A stretch of 64,000 nt of DNA, from positions 40,263 through 104,262 of the forward strand of contig JAIVFJ010000217.1 of assembly GCA_025765615.1 (NCBI GenBank), in the 5' to 3' direction. The stretch is from Zopfochytrium polystomum. Taxonomy: Eukaryota > Chytridiomycota > Chytridiomycetes > Chytridiales > Chytridiaceae. A program made the position numbers and the translations under genes. Of this stretch, positions 54,820 through 63,165 are shown piece by piece. The notes beneath the pieces are model-generated. The model made no database searches. It had not been told where the DNA came from and worked only from the letters and a program-made list of their open reading frames with translations. Position 1 is the stretch's first letter. The number at the start of each line of letters is the position of its first letter.

Positions 54820-55224
54820 GGGAGAGGGAGGCTTCGTTGTTTTTGGTTGTTTTTTTTTTTTTTTTTTTTTTTTTTTTGTTTCCATCTCTCTTTCTTTCTC
54901 TCGAAAAATTTTCGTGCTCGCTAAAGCGGTCAAAATTCGGTTTCGATTCCGCCTTGTTTTTCTTCGTTTTTCGTTTGTTTGTCTGTCTCAATTGCAAAAA
55001 TCATTTCGTAAGGACCGGAGAGCAGCAGTAGACAGAAATTCGGGGCTGAAGTCTGCAAGACCAGAGACAGACAGACAGACAGACAGACAGCGGAACGGTC
55101 CAGCGTTCCCTTTTTCCTGCCCCAATCTCTTCTTCCCTTTCATTTTTCTTCTCGCACATTGGATCACCAAGTACCGCCAAACCCTCCCACCACAGCCTCC
55201 CCCGTTCATCGACCGACTCCCACA
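54820..55224. other. intergenic with poly(T) run
   Basis: A run of 28 T lies at about 54850-54877 just after the protease gene, followed by (CAGA)n at 55070-55090. The rest is the CYSTM gene promoter/leader. Confidence 0.4.
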
Positions 55225-55928
55225 ATGTCGAACCCCTACGGAAACCAGCCCGTCTACGCGCAGCCGCAGCAGCCGTACGCCCAGCAGCAGCCGTACCCAG
55301 CGCAGGGCCAGTACACCCAGCCGTACGGCGCTCAACCTGGCATGGCTCCTCAGCCCGGCGCATATGGGTGAGTTGGGAGGGAGTTGGGAGGCAGCCCGAG
55401 GCCGTCGTCGGTCCCCCGCAACAATCCCCTTCCCCCCTCCCCCCCTACCACCCCCTACCACATGATCCCTGTGCTCCTGGCAGCCGGCTGGAATGCCTGA
55501 ACCGGAATCGGCGTGTCGGGCCATAGGCGACCAACACCTCGCTCCACCGGGTGGACCCCCGTTTCCCCACACCATGCGCCCCACGATCTTTGGGCAGCCT
55601 TTTCTCATATCGGCTTACTGATCTGATCCTCCCCAATGCGAACCTCGCCCCCGCCCTATCTCTGTGGCCACCGTTCACAGGCAGCCGCAACCCCAGGTGA
55701 TCGTTGTGGAGCAGCAGGCTCCTCAGAACAACAGCGGCAATGGTAATTGGCCCCTCCACTGTTTTCGATTGCGTGTCTCGCACCCCTCATCAAACACTGA
55801 CGGTTGCTTTACGCCGCACTCCCTCCTTCTCCTGGGCGCTTCTTTTCACATTGCCGACTCTCCAAGGCCTTGTGGCGGGTATTTGTGCCGGCGCTCTGTG
55901 CTGCTGCTGTCTAGAGATGTGCTGCTAA
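55225..55928 (+). CDS. CYSTM-family small protein, copy 1
   Basis: Three exons: 55225-55367, 55681-55742 and 55867-55928, giving 88 residues. The N-terminal part is Pro/Gln/Tyr-rich (MSNPYGNQPVYAQPQQPYAQ). The middle reads QPQPQVIVVEQQAPQNN, and the C-terminus is the cysteine-rich transmembrane module GLVAGICAGALCCCCLEMCC, the hallmark of CYSTM proteins. These tail-anchored proteins are linked to stress tolerance in fungi and plants. Because the last exon encodes the Cys module in only 20 codons, the gene is easily missed. The exon phases match and introns have GT-AG ends. See the related gene at 58246. Confidence 0.85.
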
Positions 55929-57003
55929 ATATAGAATATGGCACTATTAAGGAGGGCATAGAAGGAGGCAGCGCTGGAGCGGCGTGGAAGTTCGTTCGGG
56001 TGGGGAGTAGTACGGCTATATTCAACGCAACTTTGTTTTGCTCCGTTTAATCGTGCCCAGTCCGTCCTCTGGCCGCCTCCTGGTCCTCCTCCTCCCTTCT
56101 CTTATTTTCTTTTTTGTTGGGTCTTTTCTTTTTTGGTTACCTCCGCTTTCGCCATGGTATTGGGCCCCTCTCGTTGCACCGCGTTCTTTCTCGCTCTGTC
56201 TGTCCCTCTCTCTATCCCTTTCTTTTACCTCCTCCTTTTCACTCCTTTTCCTCCTCCTCCCATGCTCTCTCTCCCTCGTTTGTTTCCTTCATGCGTGCTT
56301 GTTAGGCTGGGTGTTTGTCATGAGGCGGGTGTGGGGTCGGCTTCTGTTTGTTTCACTTCCACAGAAAGAATGTATCGTTTTTGTGTTTCCCTCTTTTTCC
56401 TCCCTTTAATCGTTTGCTCATCGCGCGATCGGCTTCGTGCCTGGATCGAAGTGAACCAAGAAGAGAGACGTGAACTGCGGGAAGTAGAAATCTTCCAGAT
56501 GTGTTTGGTGGAACTTCGTGGTTGGAAGCAAGAGCCGCAGACCGATTTGTTCTTAATCGTGAGCCTTGGTTGTCGTTGTATACGGGAGAGTGAGCGATTG
56601 CAGATGCAGACCCCGGCGCTGGCACCTTCTGTTGACAACGACAGTGAAGATAGTGGTACGAAACAGTTCAGTGTATCAGGTTTCCTCCTCTTCCACCTGG
56701 TGGACAATAAGCATTTATGGAAGAGGTTTTCCCCCTGTGCGCGTCATGCTCACCTTCCTGTCTCCTGATTGAAGCCTAGCTTCCAAGGGTTCTTTACGTA
56801 ACCGTGTACGCTGTAGGCACAGGCGAGCCCACCTGGCACCCTACCTAGGTTTTGATACATACAGTGAGTCAACTACGCTCGGCTACCCTTTGCTTCACCG
56901 TTTGACACACCCACTGCAGATTGTGTAAGCACGTCTTTCAGGGTCTTGCCTGCAGTTACGCTAAGCCTCAAACTCTTAATTCTGATTTCGTAAATTCTCT
57001 TCG
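55929..57003. other. intergenic, nothing identified
   Basis: 3' region of the first CYSTM gene, then T/C-rich sequence (56080-56290) and unremarkable sequence to 57003. Short frames on both strands show no recognisable motif or splice structure. Confidence 0.35.
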
Positions 57004-57390
57004 TTGAGTGGAACTGACTGGTAAGTAGCAACAGGCACAAGACCGACCTGAACCTATTGTGACTGTCAGTCGCAGTGCGGGGAGAGAGAGCCGTTGCCAG
57101 CGGCGAGCTGGGAGCTGGTTTGTGCTGTTGACAAATACTCCAATTACGTAGTAGAACAGAAACCCAGTGTAAACAATTTTCCTCCTCCACTTTCAAGCAG
57201 ATAATGACAGGAGAGGTTTGTATCCAGTGCCACATCACGCAATTATAGTGTGCGAATCATCATTTTGTATCAAATTATTCATAACAGAGGTTGTCTTCCT
57301 CTCGAAGTTCTGGCGAAGGACCACCCACTACACCGCTTTCACTCCCCGGACTCCCTCCCTCACTCAGAGTGGACTGCTTACACTCTTATA
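57004..57390 (+). repeat. degenerate solo LTR related to family B
   Basis: The sequence parallels the B LTR at 17569-17988 along its length: GTGGAACTGACTGGTAAGTAGCA, CCTATTGTGACTGTCAGT, ACAAATACTCCAATTACGTAGTAGAACAGAAACCCAGTGT, AGATAATGACAGGAGAGGTTT and, at the end, CTCAGAGTGGACTGCTTACA. The terminal CTAACA is lost, and many substitutions show that it is old. No internal sequence is next to it. Confidence 0.65.
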
Positions 57391-58127
57391 TTGCCCGTTG
57401 TCCAAGACCGCATCTGATGGAACTTTCTCCTCTCAGACTTGCCAGCAATTGGCGCAATGCTTTGGGAGGTGGCAAACATGCACCGCTTTGTCTTTGCCCA
57501 GGATGAGAGCCTAAGCGTCAGAGTTCCACATATATGCACATCATTCACGTCGTTGTCGCCTGCACAAATGTTGTCGTCCTTGGTCCCAAAACATTGAAAA
57601 AGCTGAAGAGAGACCCAGCCCCTTCAACTGCCGATGGCATATGGGATGTCCATCAACACCGAACCCCTAAACAAGCCATAGAGCTTCACTGCCAGACATG
57701 CGAGCTAGCTCCACGCGACGTCCTGTCTAATTGCCGCCGCCGCTGTTTTTCCGCTGCACACGTTCAGAAAAAAAAGGACCAAACATTCCGCCTGGCGGCC
57801 GGCTGCTGCTGCGACTTACTTGAACGACGGATCGACGGACGGATCGTCGGTCGGATCGGACGAATTGGATCCGTCGTCCGTCAACAATCAAGTCCGTCTG
57901 CCGCTGTGTCTGTGCCATGATCATCCGCATAAATAAATAATAATAAGGAAGGAGACAGACACAAGAAGACGAAGAACAAGAAGAAGAAGGAGGAGGAAGA
58001 GGGAGGGCCGCCGCGACGAAAGATCTTCAAATGCGCCACATCATCATCGTCATCGTCAGCAGCATCACCTTCATCATCGCCGCCGCCGCCGCCGTCGCCG
58101 CCGCCGCCACGGACGCCACGGACCCCT

Positions 58128-58158
<31 letters not shown>

Positions 58159-58245
58159 GTGAAGAATCGAAAAACATAAGAGACCCAACCCACCCACCTT
58201 TTCCCAACAACACCACTCCCCGCCATATCATATCGAACGCAAGCA
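57391..58245. other. intergenic, upstream of the second CYSTM gene
   Basis: 57720-57900 has short CGACGGATCG-type repeats; 57990-58170 is GAA-, CAT- and CAGCAC-trinucleotide rich. No coding sequence recognised. An inverted, Arg-rich frame across 57880-58530 is an artefact of these repeats. Confidence 0.35.
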
Positions 58246-58786
58246 ATGGACCCACCCATGAAGCAACAGCCAGAACAGGGACCAAATAGCCCCTCCGCCC
58301 CTCCTTACGCCTCTTCCTACCACCCCTTCGTTCCGGGACACGCGCCCCCGCCTCAGCCGCCACTCCCGCTCGCCCACCCCGACAGTCTCCCGCCGCAGCA
58401 CTACCACCACTACCAACTCCATTCCCCGACCGCAGCAGCCCCTTACGGCGCGGGCGGCGGCGCCGTCGTCGCTGCGTCTTACGCCGTTCCTCCTCACGCG
58501 TATCCGCTGACTCAGGACGCCGCCGCCGCAAGCAGCGCCGCGCCGATATATCCGTACCAAGCCCAGCTGACGCCTAATGGCATTTACGGGTGCGGAGCCG
58601 AGAAATGATTTATTCTTTTTTTCTTTTCAAATCAATGTGTAATACTCCCCCCCTCCAAGCCCTCCGCATCCGCCTCAAATCATCATCATCCAGCAACAAC
58701 CGCCACCCGCGACTGCGAACGGCGGCCTTGTTGGTGGGATTGCCGCGGCGTGCGCTTGTCTCTTCTGCCTGGAAATTTGCGTCTGA
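58246..58786 (+). CDS. CYSTM-family small protein, copy 2
   Basis: Two exons, 58246-58589 and 58660-58786, giving 156 residues. A long Pro/His/Tyr/Ala-rich N-terminal part (114 residues) ends at a GG|gt splice in the same phase as the first intron of the 55225 gene. The second exon encodes PPHPPQIIIIQQQPPPATANG and then the CYSTM module GLVGGIAAACACLFCLEIC. Compared with copy 1, the module has fewer consecutive Cys residues and copy 2 lacks the second intron. Same family and same local neighbourhood suggest a duplication. Function is not known; membrane tail anchoring is expected. Confidence 0.82.
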
Positions 58787-58959
58787 AAGACCACAGAGAG
58801 CAAGCCATCAAGAACCACTCATGCCCTCATCTCCTTTCCCGCCAATAATCGACCATAATGAGCAAGAGAAATAAAAACAGTGGACCCCATCGCCGTCAGG
58901 CAAGAAATCAAATGGAAAGCAGGGCACAACTAAAGAACTTTCGTTCATTCTTTTCTGGT

Positions 58960-59093
58960 CTGGACAGGAGGAGGTGCGGGGAATGTCCTGGAGGGCCGAT
59001 CGAAATTTGCATGAGACCCAAGAGACAGTGGCACCCATGAGGAAAAAGACATATCCAGTGCATGATGTGCGGTCTGCAGGTTCGCCCCCATAG
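58960..59093 (-). pseudogene. copia family C RNase H fragment, downstream of the gypsy insertion
   Basis: The minus-strand frame reads YGGEPADRTSCTGYVFFLMG and then ATVSW, the copia RNase H motif that normally continues ...SKKQ. It then diverges. It is the continuation of the fragment at 62295-63165, separated from it by the gypsy element: the aspartate-bearing HTLMHPM/ASYGG junction coincides with the CATAG duplication. Confidence 0.7.
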
Positions 59094-59456
59094 TGTCAGG
59101 AACAGGGCAGGACAGGGCAAGGCAGACAAGGAACTGAGAGGAGTGATGATTGTATTGGAAACAATAATTCACTTGAGGGATGGGACAGGTCCCCCATCCC
59201 CCTTTTATACCTTTTGAGAGTCTTCCTTGTCAAGACTCAAAGAAGGTTCCAGAAAGAGCAATTAGTAATACAATGATACCAATGATACCAATGACAACAA
59301 GACAAGTCAGGAAAGCAAAGAAGGTTCCAGAAGGTTCCACAAGGTTCCATGAAGGAATGTTCTAGAAGGTTCCAGAAGGTTCCAGAAGGTTCCACAAGGT
59401 TCCATGAAGGAATGTTCTAGAAGGTTCCAGAGGTTTCCAGAGGGTGATTCATAACA
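59094..59456 (-). repeat. gypsy element 3' LTR
   Basis: 363 bp, TGTTATG...CCTGACA on the minus strand. It contains the GAA/TTC array (59320-59440), TATAAAA (59209-59203) and U5 ending at 59094. The pol stop codon (59459-59457) touches the LTR start. Confidence 0.93.
59360..59392 (-). promoter_or_regulatory. heat-shock-element-like GAA/TTC array in the 3' LTR
   Basis: Seven alternating TTC and GAA triplets, each exactly 5 bp apart, form an uninterrupted nGAAnnTTCn array, the consensus of heat-shock-factor binding sites. More imperfect units flank it on both sides (59320-59440). The identical array in the 5' LTR is at 62198-62230, where it lies in U3 about 150 bp upstream of the TATA box. Confidence 0.6.
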
Positions 59457-61052
59457 TCATCTCCCCCTTTTAGGCCTCTTCTGCAACTTGGTGGGGTACC
59501 TGGTCTTGAACTTGAGTAGAAGGTCTTGGCAGTGAGTGAGGTTTGACTCAGGTTCCCAGGTGTTTTCAGCATCTGAGTAACCTTTCCACTTAACAAGGAA
59601 CTTGAGTGTCCTTCCAAACCACTTGGCATCCAAGATTTGTTCAACCTCAAATTCCTCTTCACCTTCTACCTCAACTGGAGGAGGAGGAGGAACAACTCTG
59701 CCTGGAATGGAATTGGCCACAAACTTCTCCAAAAGGCTGACATGGAAAACTGGGTGGATCTTCATGGATGCAGGGAGATCCAGCTTGAAGGTGACTGGAT
59801 TGATTTGCTCCAAGATCTTGAAAGGTCCCAACTTGAGGTTGTCCAGCTTGGGACTTGGTCTTTTGGTCTGCAAGTTCTTCCTCATGCCTCGCCAGTAAAA
59901 GTCCCTGGAAACAAGCTTATATGTCTTGTGCTCTCCTGGGTGTCCAGCTGTTGCTGCATCATGCCTTGTCTTGAGTATCTCAAGTTTTTCCTCTTCTTGG
60001 CTGATTTGAATCTTGTGAGGCTTGGGGTCCTTGGAAATAGCATAGGCCCACACACTCTCAGGAAGCAGTGAAAGGTGTGTCTTGGATGGTGGGGTGAAAC
60101 CATCTCCCCCTTCAGGTGCAAGGTCTGTCCTTCTGTGCTCATCAGCAGTGGGGCTTGAATTGTTGACTGGGAACTGTGATTCTTGAATCTTTGACTGAGG
60201 GTTCTGTTCTTGGCAAAGACTGTGAGCTGTGGAGCTTGAATCTTGAATTTGGACTGTGAACTGTGGTACTTGAATCTTTGACTGTGGGTTCTGTGAACTA
60301 CAGACTTGGCCATGACTGTGAGCTCTATGAGCTGTCCTGGAATCTTGACTATGAACTGTGAACTGTGAAACTTGAATCTTGGCTGGGATCTGTGAGCTGT
60401 AGGCTGATACTGGAGCTGTCATTTGTCTTTGACCTTGGATACTAGGCTGAGAACCTTGAATCAGGGACTTGAGAGAATGAGACTTGGAGGCTTCACTTGA
60501 GTTTTGGGTGACTGTTCCAATTGGTGGAGGTTGGACTTGACCAGTGACCCAATCAATGGCAGGGTTCTGGGCTTGCAGCCATGGTAATCCCAGGATGACA
60601 GAGAATGTGGGTGAGCCAAGATCCAATACTTCCAGGTTGACCATGGATGGTGGAAAGTCTTGGATGTGGAGGTTTAGCTTGGTTTCATGGCTGATTTCCT
60701 TGAACAGAGCATGATTGGCAAAGTGGACCTTGAGGGGTGTGGATTTCTTGATCGTAGGAATGGCACAAGACTTGGCAAGGGTGGCATCAATGATGTTGCA
60801 GGATGATCCAGAGTCGATAAGGGCCTTGGTTGTGATGGTTGACTTGGGTGAGAGTTGAATCTTGACATCCATGGTGAGTTGGTGGGGCTTGGAATCTGAG
60901 GTGTTTGTGGCGCTGGTGGTGGTGATGAAACAGGGGCAGCTTGGAAGGGGGTCCAGGGAATTGCCCCTCAGTGAGCCTGGACCTGGGAGTTTGGGTGCTT
61001 CTTCCTTGGGCAGTCCTTGACAGCATGCTCCTTGGAGCCACAGTAAAAACAC
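59457..61052 (-). CDS. gypsy Pol remnant: protease, integrase ends, chromodomain
   Basis: This frame of about 531 codons has no stop and is -1 relative to gag, overlapping it by 85 nt; the printed start is only the frame limit, and expression would be by frameshifting at 60995-60989. Domains: aspartic protease ALIDSGSSCNIIDATLA and VILGLPWLQAQNP; a repeated Gln/Ser/Pro stretch with SQNPQSKIQVPQF-type units (about 60480-60150); the integrase HHCC start, RHDAATAGHPGEHKTYKLV, with the cysteine pair lost; the integrase C-terminal GPFKILEQINPVTFKL and HPVFHVSLLEKF; and a chromodomain FEVEQILDAKWF, LKFLVKWKGYSDAENTWEPE. RT, RNase H and the DDE core are absent, in two separate in-frame gaps. The chromodomain would direct integration to marked chromatin. 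Confidence 0.85.
   Translation of the reverse strand: MFLLWLQGACCQGLPKEEAPKLPGPGSLRGNSLDPLPSCPCFITTTSATNTSDSKPHQLTMDVKIQLSPKSTITTKALIDSGSSCNIIDATLAKSCAIPTIKKSTPLKVHFANHALFKEISHETKLNLHIQDFPPSMVNLEVLDLGSPTFSVILGLPWLQAQNPAIDWVTGQVQPPPIGTVTQNSSEASKSHSLKSLIQGSQPSIQGQRQMTAPVSAYSSQIPAKIQVSQFTVHSQDSRTAHRAHSHGQVCSSQNPQSKIQVPQFTVQIQDSSSTAHSLCQEQNPQSKIQESQFPVNNSSPTADEHRRTDLAPEGGDGFTPPSKTHLSLLPESVWAYAISKDPKPHKIQISQEEEKLEILKTRHDAATAGHPGEHKTYKLVSRDFYWRGMRKNLQTKRPSPKLDNLKLGPFKILEQINPVTFKLDLPASMKIHPVFHVSLLEKFVANSIPGRVVPPPPPVEVEGEEEFEVEQILDAKWFGRTLKFLVKWKGYSDAENTWEPESNLTHCQDLLLKFKTRYPTKLQKRPKRGR
60950..60995 (-). promoter_or_regulatory. predicted -1 ribosomal frameshift signal between gag and pol
   Basis: On the minus strand the slippery heptamer C CCA AAC (60995-60989) sits in the gag frame as CAC CCA AAC, so a one-base slip re-pairs as CCC AAA. 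It is followed by a 5-nt spacer (60988-60984) and an 8-bp perfect stem, GGTCCAGG (60983-60976) with CCTGGACC (60957-60950), loop 18 nt. The gag stop TGA is at 60970-60968, within the loop. The -1 frame is the open pol frame. Confidence 0.75.
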
Positions 61053-61891
61053 AGTCCCTGCTGGGCCCTCCTTGTTTTCTCCTCTTGGCTCAGAGGACCC
61101 TTAGGAAGTGTCTCAACTGCATCCACTTGCATGGGTTCAGGAACTGTAAGAGCTTGAGGGACTGGGGTAGGTCTTGATGTAGTTCCTACTTGTCTTTGCT
61201 TCAGCCTCTTGGAGTAGAGTCTGTTGTCAATCTTGATGGCAAGGAGAATGTACTCTTCCAAGGTCTCAGGGATGTGCAGAGACTGGGAGAGCATGTCTTG
61301 GATAGACTCATGGAGACCATCATGGTACAGCTCCATCAGAGCTGCATCATTGTATCCAGAGTCTCTGGCTAGTTGCTTGAATTGGTTGGTGTAGGCCACA
61401 CAAGATTGCTTTCCTTGCTTGATATGCTTGAGCTTGGATCTTGCTGTCCAAGATGCGTAGGGGTCACCAAAGGTAGCTTCCAGCCCCTCCCAGAGCTCTT
61501 GCAGGGTGGTGGGTGTGCTTGGGAGAGATCTGAACCATGATTGAGCTTGACCAGACAGGAGGGTGCTTGTGAAAAGAACCTTGACTTGCTCACTGGGAAA
61601 TCTTGAAGGTTGGAGAAGGATGACATTCTCCACAGTGGCCATGAAGTTCCTAAGGTCTTTGGCCAGCCCAGTGAACTTGTCAGGGCTGGGAACCTTGGGC
61701 TCTCTTGCTTGGTTGGCTTGAGGCAGGGGAAGAGCTTGATGTTCTTGTTGGTGAAGTTGTTGTTGAAGCTGGTGCTGCTGGTGAAGGACTTGTTCTTGAA
61801 GTTGTTGTGTCTGTCTTGAAAGGGCTTGTAATTGGTCCATCAAGGCTTGGAAGGCAGTTGCATCAGGGAAGGTGTTGTTTGGGTCAGACAT
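60968..61891 (-). CDS. gypsy Gag protein
   Basis: 307 residues from the ATG at 61891-61889, the first ATG after the 5' LTR. A Gln/His/Leu-rich N-terminal coiled region (LQEQVLHQQHQLQQQLHQ) is followed by the retrotransposon Gag domain (FTGLAKDLRNFMATVE, WFRSLP, LWEGLEATFGD, YTNQFKQLARDSGYND) and a C-terminal zinc knuckle CFYCGSKEHAVKDC (CX2CX4HX4C). The protein would form the particle and package RNA. The frame is intact, and together with the intact LTRs this suggests that Gag is still made. Confidence 0.92.
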   Translation of the reverse strand: MSDPNNTFPDATAFQALMDQLQALSRQTQQLQEQVLHQQHQLQQQLHQQEHQALPLPQANQAREPKVPSPDKFTGLAKDLRNFMATVENVILLQPSRFPSEQVKVLFTSTLLSGQAQSWFRSLPSTPTTLQELWEGLEATFGDPYASWTARSKLKHIKQGKQSCVAYTNQFKQLARDSGYNDAALMELYHDGLHESIQDMLSQSLHIPETLEEYILLAIKIDNRLYSKRLKQRQVGTTSRPTPVPQALTVPEPMQVDAVETLPKGPLSQEEKTRRAQQGLCFYCGSKEHAVKDCPRKKHPNSQVQAH

Positions 61892-61918
61892 GATGGCAGA
61901 GAGTAGTGGGAGAGGGTG

Positions 61919-61929
61919 AAGTGAATTAT
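61919..61929 (-). promoter_or_regulatory. primer-binding site complementary to the element's own transcript start
   Basis: Two bases inside the 5' LTR the element strand reads ATAATTCACTT. Its exact complement, AAGTGAATTAT, lies in the LTR at 62012-62002, beginning 35 bp downstream of the TATA box start (62047), where transcription would begin. No match to the usual initiator-tRNA primer site was seen. This is the arrangement of Tf1/sushi-type self-primed elements. Confidence 0.65.
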
Positions 61930-61931
61930 GA

Positions 61932-62294
61932 TGTCAGGAACAGGGCAGGACAGGGCAAGGCAGACAAGGAACTGAGAGGAGTGATGATTGTATTGGAAAC
62001 AATAATTCACTTGAGGGATGGGACAGGTCCCCCATCCCCCTTTTATACCTTTTGAGAGTCTTCCTTGTCAAGACTCAAAGAAGGTTCCAGAAAGAGCAAT
62101 TAGTAATACAATGATACCAATGATACCAATGACAACAAGACAAGTCAGGAAAGCAAAGAAGGTTCCAGAAGGTTCCACAAGGTTCCATGAAGGAATGTTC
62201 TAGAAGGTTCCAGAAGGTTCCAGAAGGTTCCACAAGGTTCCATGAAGGAATGTTCTAGAAGGTTCCAGAGGTTTCCAGAGGGTGATTCATAACA
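61932..62294 (-). repeat. gypsy element 5' LTR
   Basis: 363 bp, the same length as the 3' LTR and identical wherever compared. U3 runs from 62294 with the GAA/TTC array at 62198-62230 and TATAAAA at 62047-62041. R probably begins at about 62012, and U5 ends CCTGACA at 61932. Right flank CATAG begins at 62295. Confidence 0.93.
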
Positions 62295-63165
62295 CATAGG
62301 ATGCATCAGCGTATGCAGCTGGTTCAGGGTGTCATTTGTGAAGAGCTGTAGTGGTGGCTTTGCCTGCAGAATAATCTGTAGTCCCAGGTTCCTTGGAGGT
62401 AACAAAGCAGGTGGTGGAGTGCATTGCAATGGAACTGGCGTGGCTTCAATTGGAACTGGGAGAGTACATTTGTCGCAAATGTGATATCTGGTCGAGTTGG
62501 TGTTGCGAGATATTGAATTTTCATGAGTGTGGATCGATACCAGCTTGAGTCGCTCTTGCTGAGTTCAAATTGACGTTTCGTCATGCATAAAGGTGATAGA
62601 CATTGGAGTTGATGCGTTATCCAGGTCGTCCCACATTTTCTCTTCAGTGAGAATTGTCCTGGTGTATTTGTCTATGCCCATCCAAATGCCTTTGGTGTTG
62701 TGCTCAGGTGGTTGCGAATCACTTGGCTGACAGTAGTTTCCTTGAGAGACATGCTGTACTCAGCGTGAAAAGTGTCAGGAACAGGGCAGGACAGGACAAG
62801 GCAGACAAGGAACTGAGAGGAGTGATGATTGTATTGGAAACAATAATTCACTTGAGGCATGGGACAGGTCCCCCATCCCCCTTTTATACCTTTTGAGAGT
62901 CTTCCTTGTCAAGACTCAAAGAAAGCTCCAGAAAGAGCAATTAGTAATACAATGACACCAATGACAACAAGACAAGTCAGAAAAGCAAAGAAGGTTCCAG
63001 AAGGTTCCAGAAGGTTCCATGAAGGAATGTTCTAGAAGGTTCCAGAGGTTTCCAGACGGTGATTCATAACAAAAAGCGTCCTCAATTTTTGCAACGAGAG
63101 CTGGGGTGTTGGCCATGACGTTGATGTCATCAACAAAAACAAGAATGATTTCAAAAGTTTATCTG
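62295..63165 (-). pseudogene. copia family C reverse transcriptase/RNase H fragment
   Basis: Minus-strand coding reads from ILVFVDDINVMANTPALVAKIEDAF (RT active site FVDD, about 63160-63072), is interrupted by a solo LTR, then continues from about 62770 with HAEYSMSLKETTV and, after a frame change, SWYRSTLMKIQYLATPTRPDIT, LLCYLQGTWDYRLF. Stops and shifts make it a pseudogene. It continues at 59093-58960 beyond the gypsy element. Confidence 0.75.
62773..63071 (-). repeat. solo LTR of the gypsy family with 5-bp duplication
   Basis: 299 bp with the same TG...CA ends and sequence as the 363-bp LTRs, but with one block of the GAA/TTC array missing (64 bp shorter). It is flanked by AAAAG at 62768-62772 and 63072-63076, a perfect target-site duplication. 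No internal sequence remains, so it arose by LTR-LTR recombination of a separate insertion. Confidence 0.92.

Larger units (their letters stand above)
59094..62294 (-). mobile_element. nonautonomous chromodomain Ty3/gypsy element with 5-bp target duplication
   Basis: The element is 3201 bp including two 363-bp LTRs and is flanked by CATAG on both sides (59089-59093 and 62295-62299). The LTR sequences look identical wherever compared by eye, so the insertion is young. Order on the minus strand: 5' LTR (62294-61932), primer-binding site, gag (61891-60968), pol remnant in the -1 frame (to 59457), polypurine tract AAAAGGGGGAGA overlapping the pol end, and 3' LTR (59456-59094). RT, RNase H and the integrase core are missing, so mobility would require proteins supplied by a complete relative. 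Confidence 0.93.

Noticed and set aside
54050..54933. Arg- or Asp-rich frames in the protease linker on both strands
   Set aside because: Byproducts of the Ser/Thr codon repeats in the linker of the aspartyl protease.
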